NCBI GenBank assembly: GCA_049700155.1
Contig: JBNAVX010000035.1
Location: 1-24,730 of the forward strand
Source: JACAEY01 sp049700155
GTDB lineage: Bacteria > Nitrospirota > Thermodesulfovibrionia > Thermodesulfovibrionales > SM23-35
Direction of reading: 5' to 3'
Length of the DNA: 24,730 nt
Part shown: piece by piece, positions 24,166-24,730 of the stretch
Layout: every line of letters starts with the position of its first letter
Position numbering within the stretch: the first letter of the stretch is position 1
Position numbers and translations under genes: made by a program
The notes under the pieces: model-generated
The model's database searches: none
What the model was told of the DNA's origin: nothing
The model's input: the letters and a program-made list of their open reading frames with translations, nothing else

Positions 24166-24660
24166 TTATTCAATCTTTTTGAACATCTTTTTAAGAGCAC
24201 CACATATAGGACATTTATCAGGTGGCTCTCCTTCTACAGTATTTCCACATACCTGACAGACATAATAGTCTATTTCAGGATTTTTACCAAGATTTTCAAG
24301 GGCTTTTTTATAAAGCTCAGCATGTATCTTTTCTACCTCATTTGCATATTGGAAACTCTGCAAAGCTGATTTTTTACCTTCAGCCTCTGCTTCTTCCATC
24401 ATCTGAGGATACATCTTTTCGAATTCGTAGGTTTCCCCGTTTATTGCACTCTCAAGGTTCTCTTTTGTGCTTTTTATTCCGCCTAGTATCCTCAGGTGAT
24501 TGTGTGCATGTATTGTTTCAGCCTCGGCAGCAGCTCTAAAAAGTTTAGCTACCTGTTTAAAACCTTCCTGTTCTGCCTTTTTTGCGAAAGCAAGATATCT
24601 CCTGTTTGCCTGTGATTCTCCTGCAAAGGCTTCTTCAAGATTTTTTTCAGTCTTTGACAT
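24166..24660 (-). CDS. Rubrerythrin
   Basis: This 164-residue non-heme iron protein reduces hydrogen peroxide in the anaerobic cytoplasm. The ferritin-like four-helix domain (1-125) has FAGESQANRRY and two ExxH diiron motifs, EAETIH (46-51) and EVEKIH (108-113). The C-terminal rubredoxin domain binds iron through C135, C138, C150 and C153. GGAGGT lies about 5 bases before the ATG. It is the first gene of the - strand operon. The next gene, the octaheme cytochrome, begins one base after its stop, so peroxide defence and periplasmic heme chemistry are expressed together. Confidence 0.96.
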   Translation of the reverse strand: MSKTEKNLEEAFAGESQANRRYLAFAKKAEQEGFKQVAKLFRAAAEAETIHAHNHLRILGGIKSTKENLESAINGETYEFEKMYPQMMEEAEAEGKKSALQSFQYANEVEKIHAELYKKALENLGKNPEIDYYVCQVCGNTVEGEPPDKCPICGALKKMFKKIE

Positions 24661-24730
24661 AGATTACCTCCAAAAAAGCAGTTTTATTGATTTCTGGTTA
24701 GCCCATATTATTCATAAAATTCTTGGCAGA

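Noticed and set aside
24165..24203. GTG at 24203 as the start of the octaheme cytochrome
   Set aside because: It would place 13 extra residues, translated from the rubredoxin CPICGAL codons, before the signal peptide. ATG 24164 gives a normal signal sequence.

Overview
The window (about 24.7 kb, AT-rich) looks like a chromosomal segment of an anaerobic, respiring Gram-negative bacterium. A didermic cell is indicated by two Kdo (LPS core) genes, kdsB and kdsA. Two proteins need c-type cytochrome maturation: a heme-c chemoreceptor and an octaheme cytochrome. Rubrerythrin points to anaerobic peroxide defence. The style of the genes (strings of HDOD/receiver proteins, B12-radical SAM-TPR protein, HAO-like octaheme cytochrome) fits Nitrospirota (Thermodesulfovibrionia-like) or a related deltaproteobacterial-type lineage. 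This assignment is inference, not proof.

Region 1 (1-407) has no intact gene. It holds a dispersed G-rich hairpin repeat, an 18-bp dyad, a possible decayed coding remnant and a near-consensus sigma-28 (FliA) promoter. Region 2 (408-7943, + strand) is a tightly packed signalling operon: a chemoreceptor with a periplasmic heme-c site and a C-terminal zinc-binding CZB domain; CheW; a small protein resembling the N-terminal domain of HD-GYP proteins; an HDOD protein; a hybrid histidine kinase; a free HPt protein; a receiver-PAS protein; and a second HDOD protein. The kinase, HPt and receiver genes overlap and form a complete phosphorelay in which no DNA-binding output is seen.

Region 3 (7948-12600, - strand) reads from 12600 downward as one probable operon: a divergent ATP-PEP-carboxykinase-like protein, a site-2-protease-type M50 membrane peptidase, tryptophanyl-tRNA synthetase (trpS), and a sigma-54 activator whose receiver domain has lost its phosphorylation residues. 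Region 4 (12705-15966, + strand) is kdsB-pyrG-kdsA. It is divergent from region 3, and the two promoters share overlapping -35 boxes.

Region 5 (16205-18488, - strand) pairs a charged helical protein of unknown function with a B12-binding radical SAM protein carrying C-terminal TPRs. Next comes a 400-bp gap (18489-18904) containing a non-coding, MITE-like element with 12-bp terminal inverted repeats. Region 6 (18905-21707, + strand) is surE, a COG2509-type FAD dehydrogenase and pcm, a damage-repair type operon. Region 7 (24660 down to 21724, - strand) is rubrerythrin, an HAO-like octaheme cytochrome c, an iron-sulfur flavoprotein and an AhpD-like protein without the redox cysteines. This is a compact redox or nitrosative/oxidative-stress cluster.

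The best candidates for something undescribed are the heme/zinc chemoreceptor plus phosphorelay/HDOD operon under a FliA promoter, and the rubrerythrin/HAO-like/flavoprotein operon.
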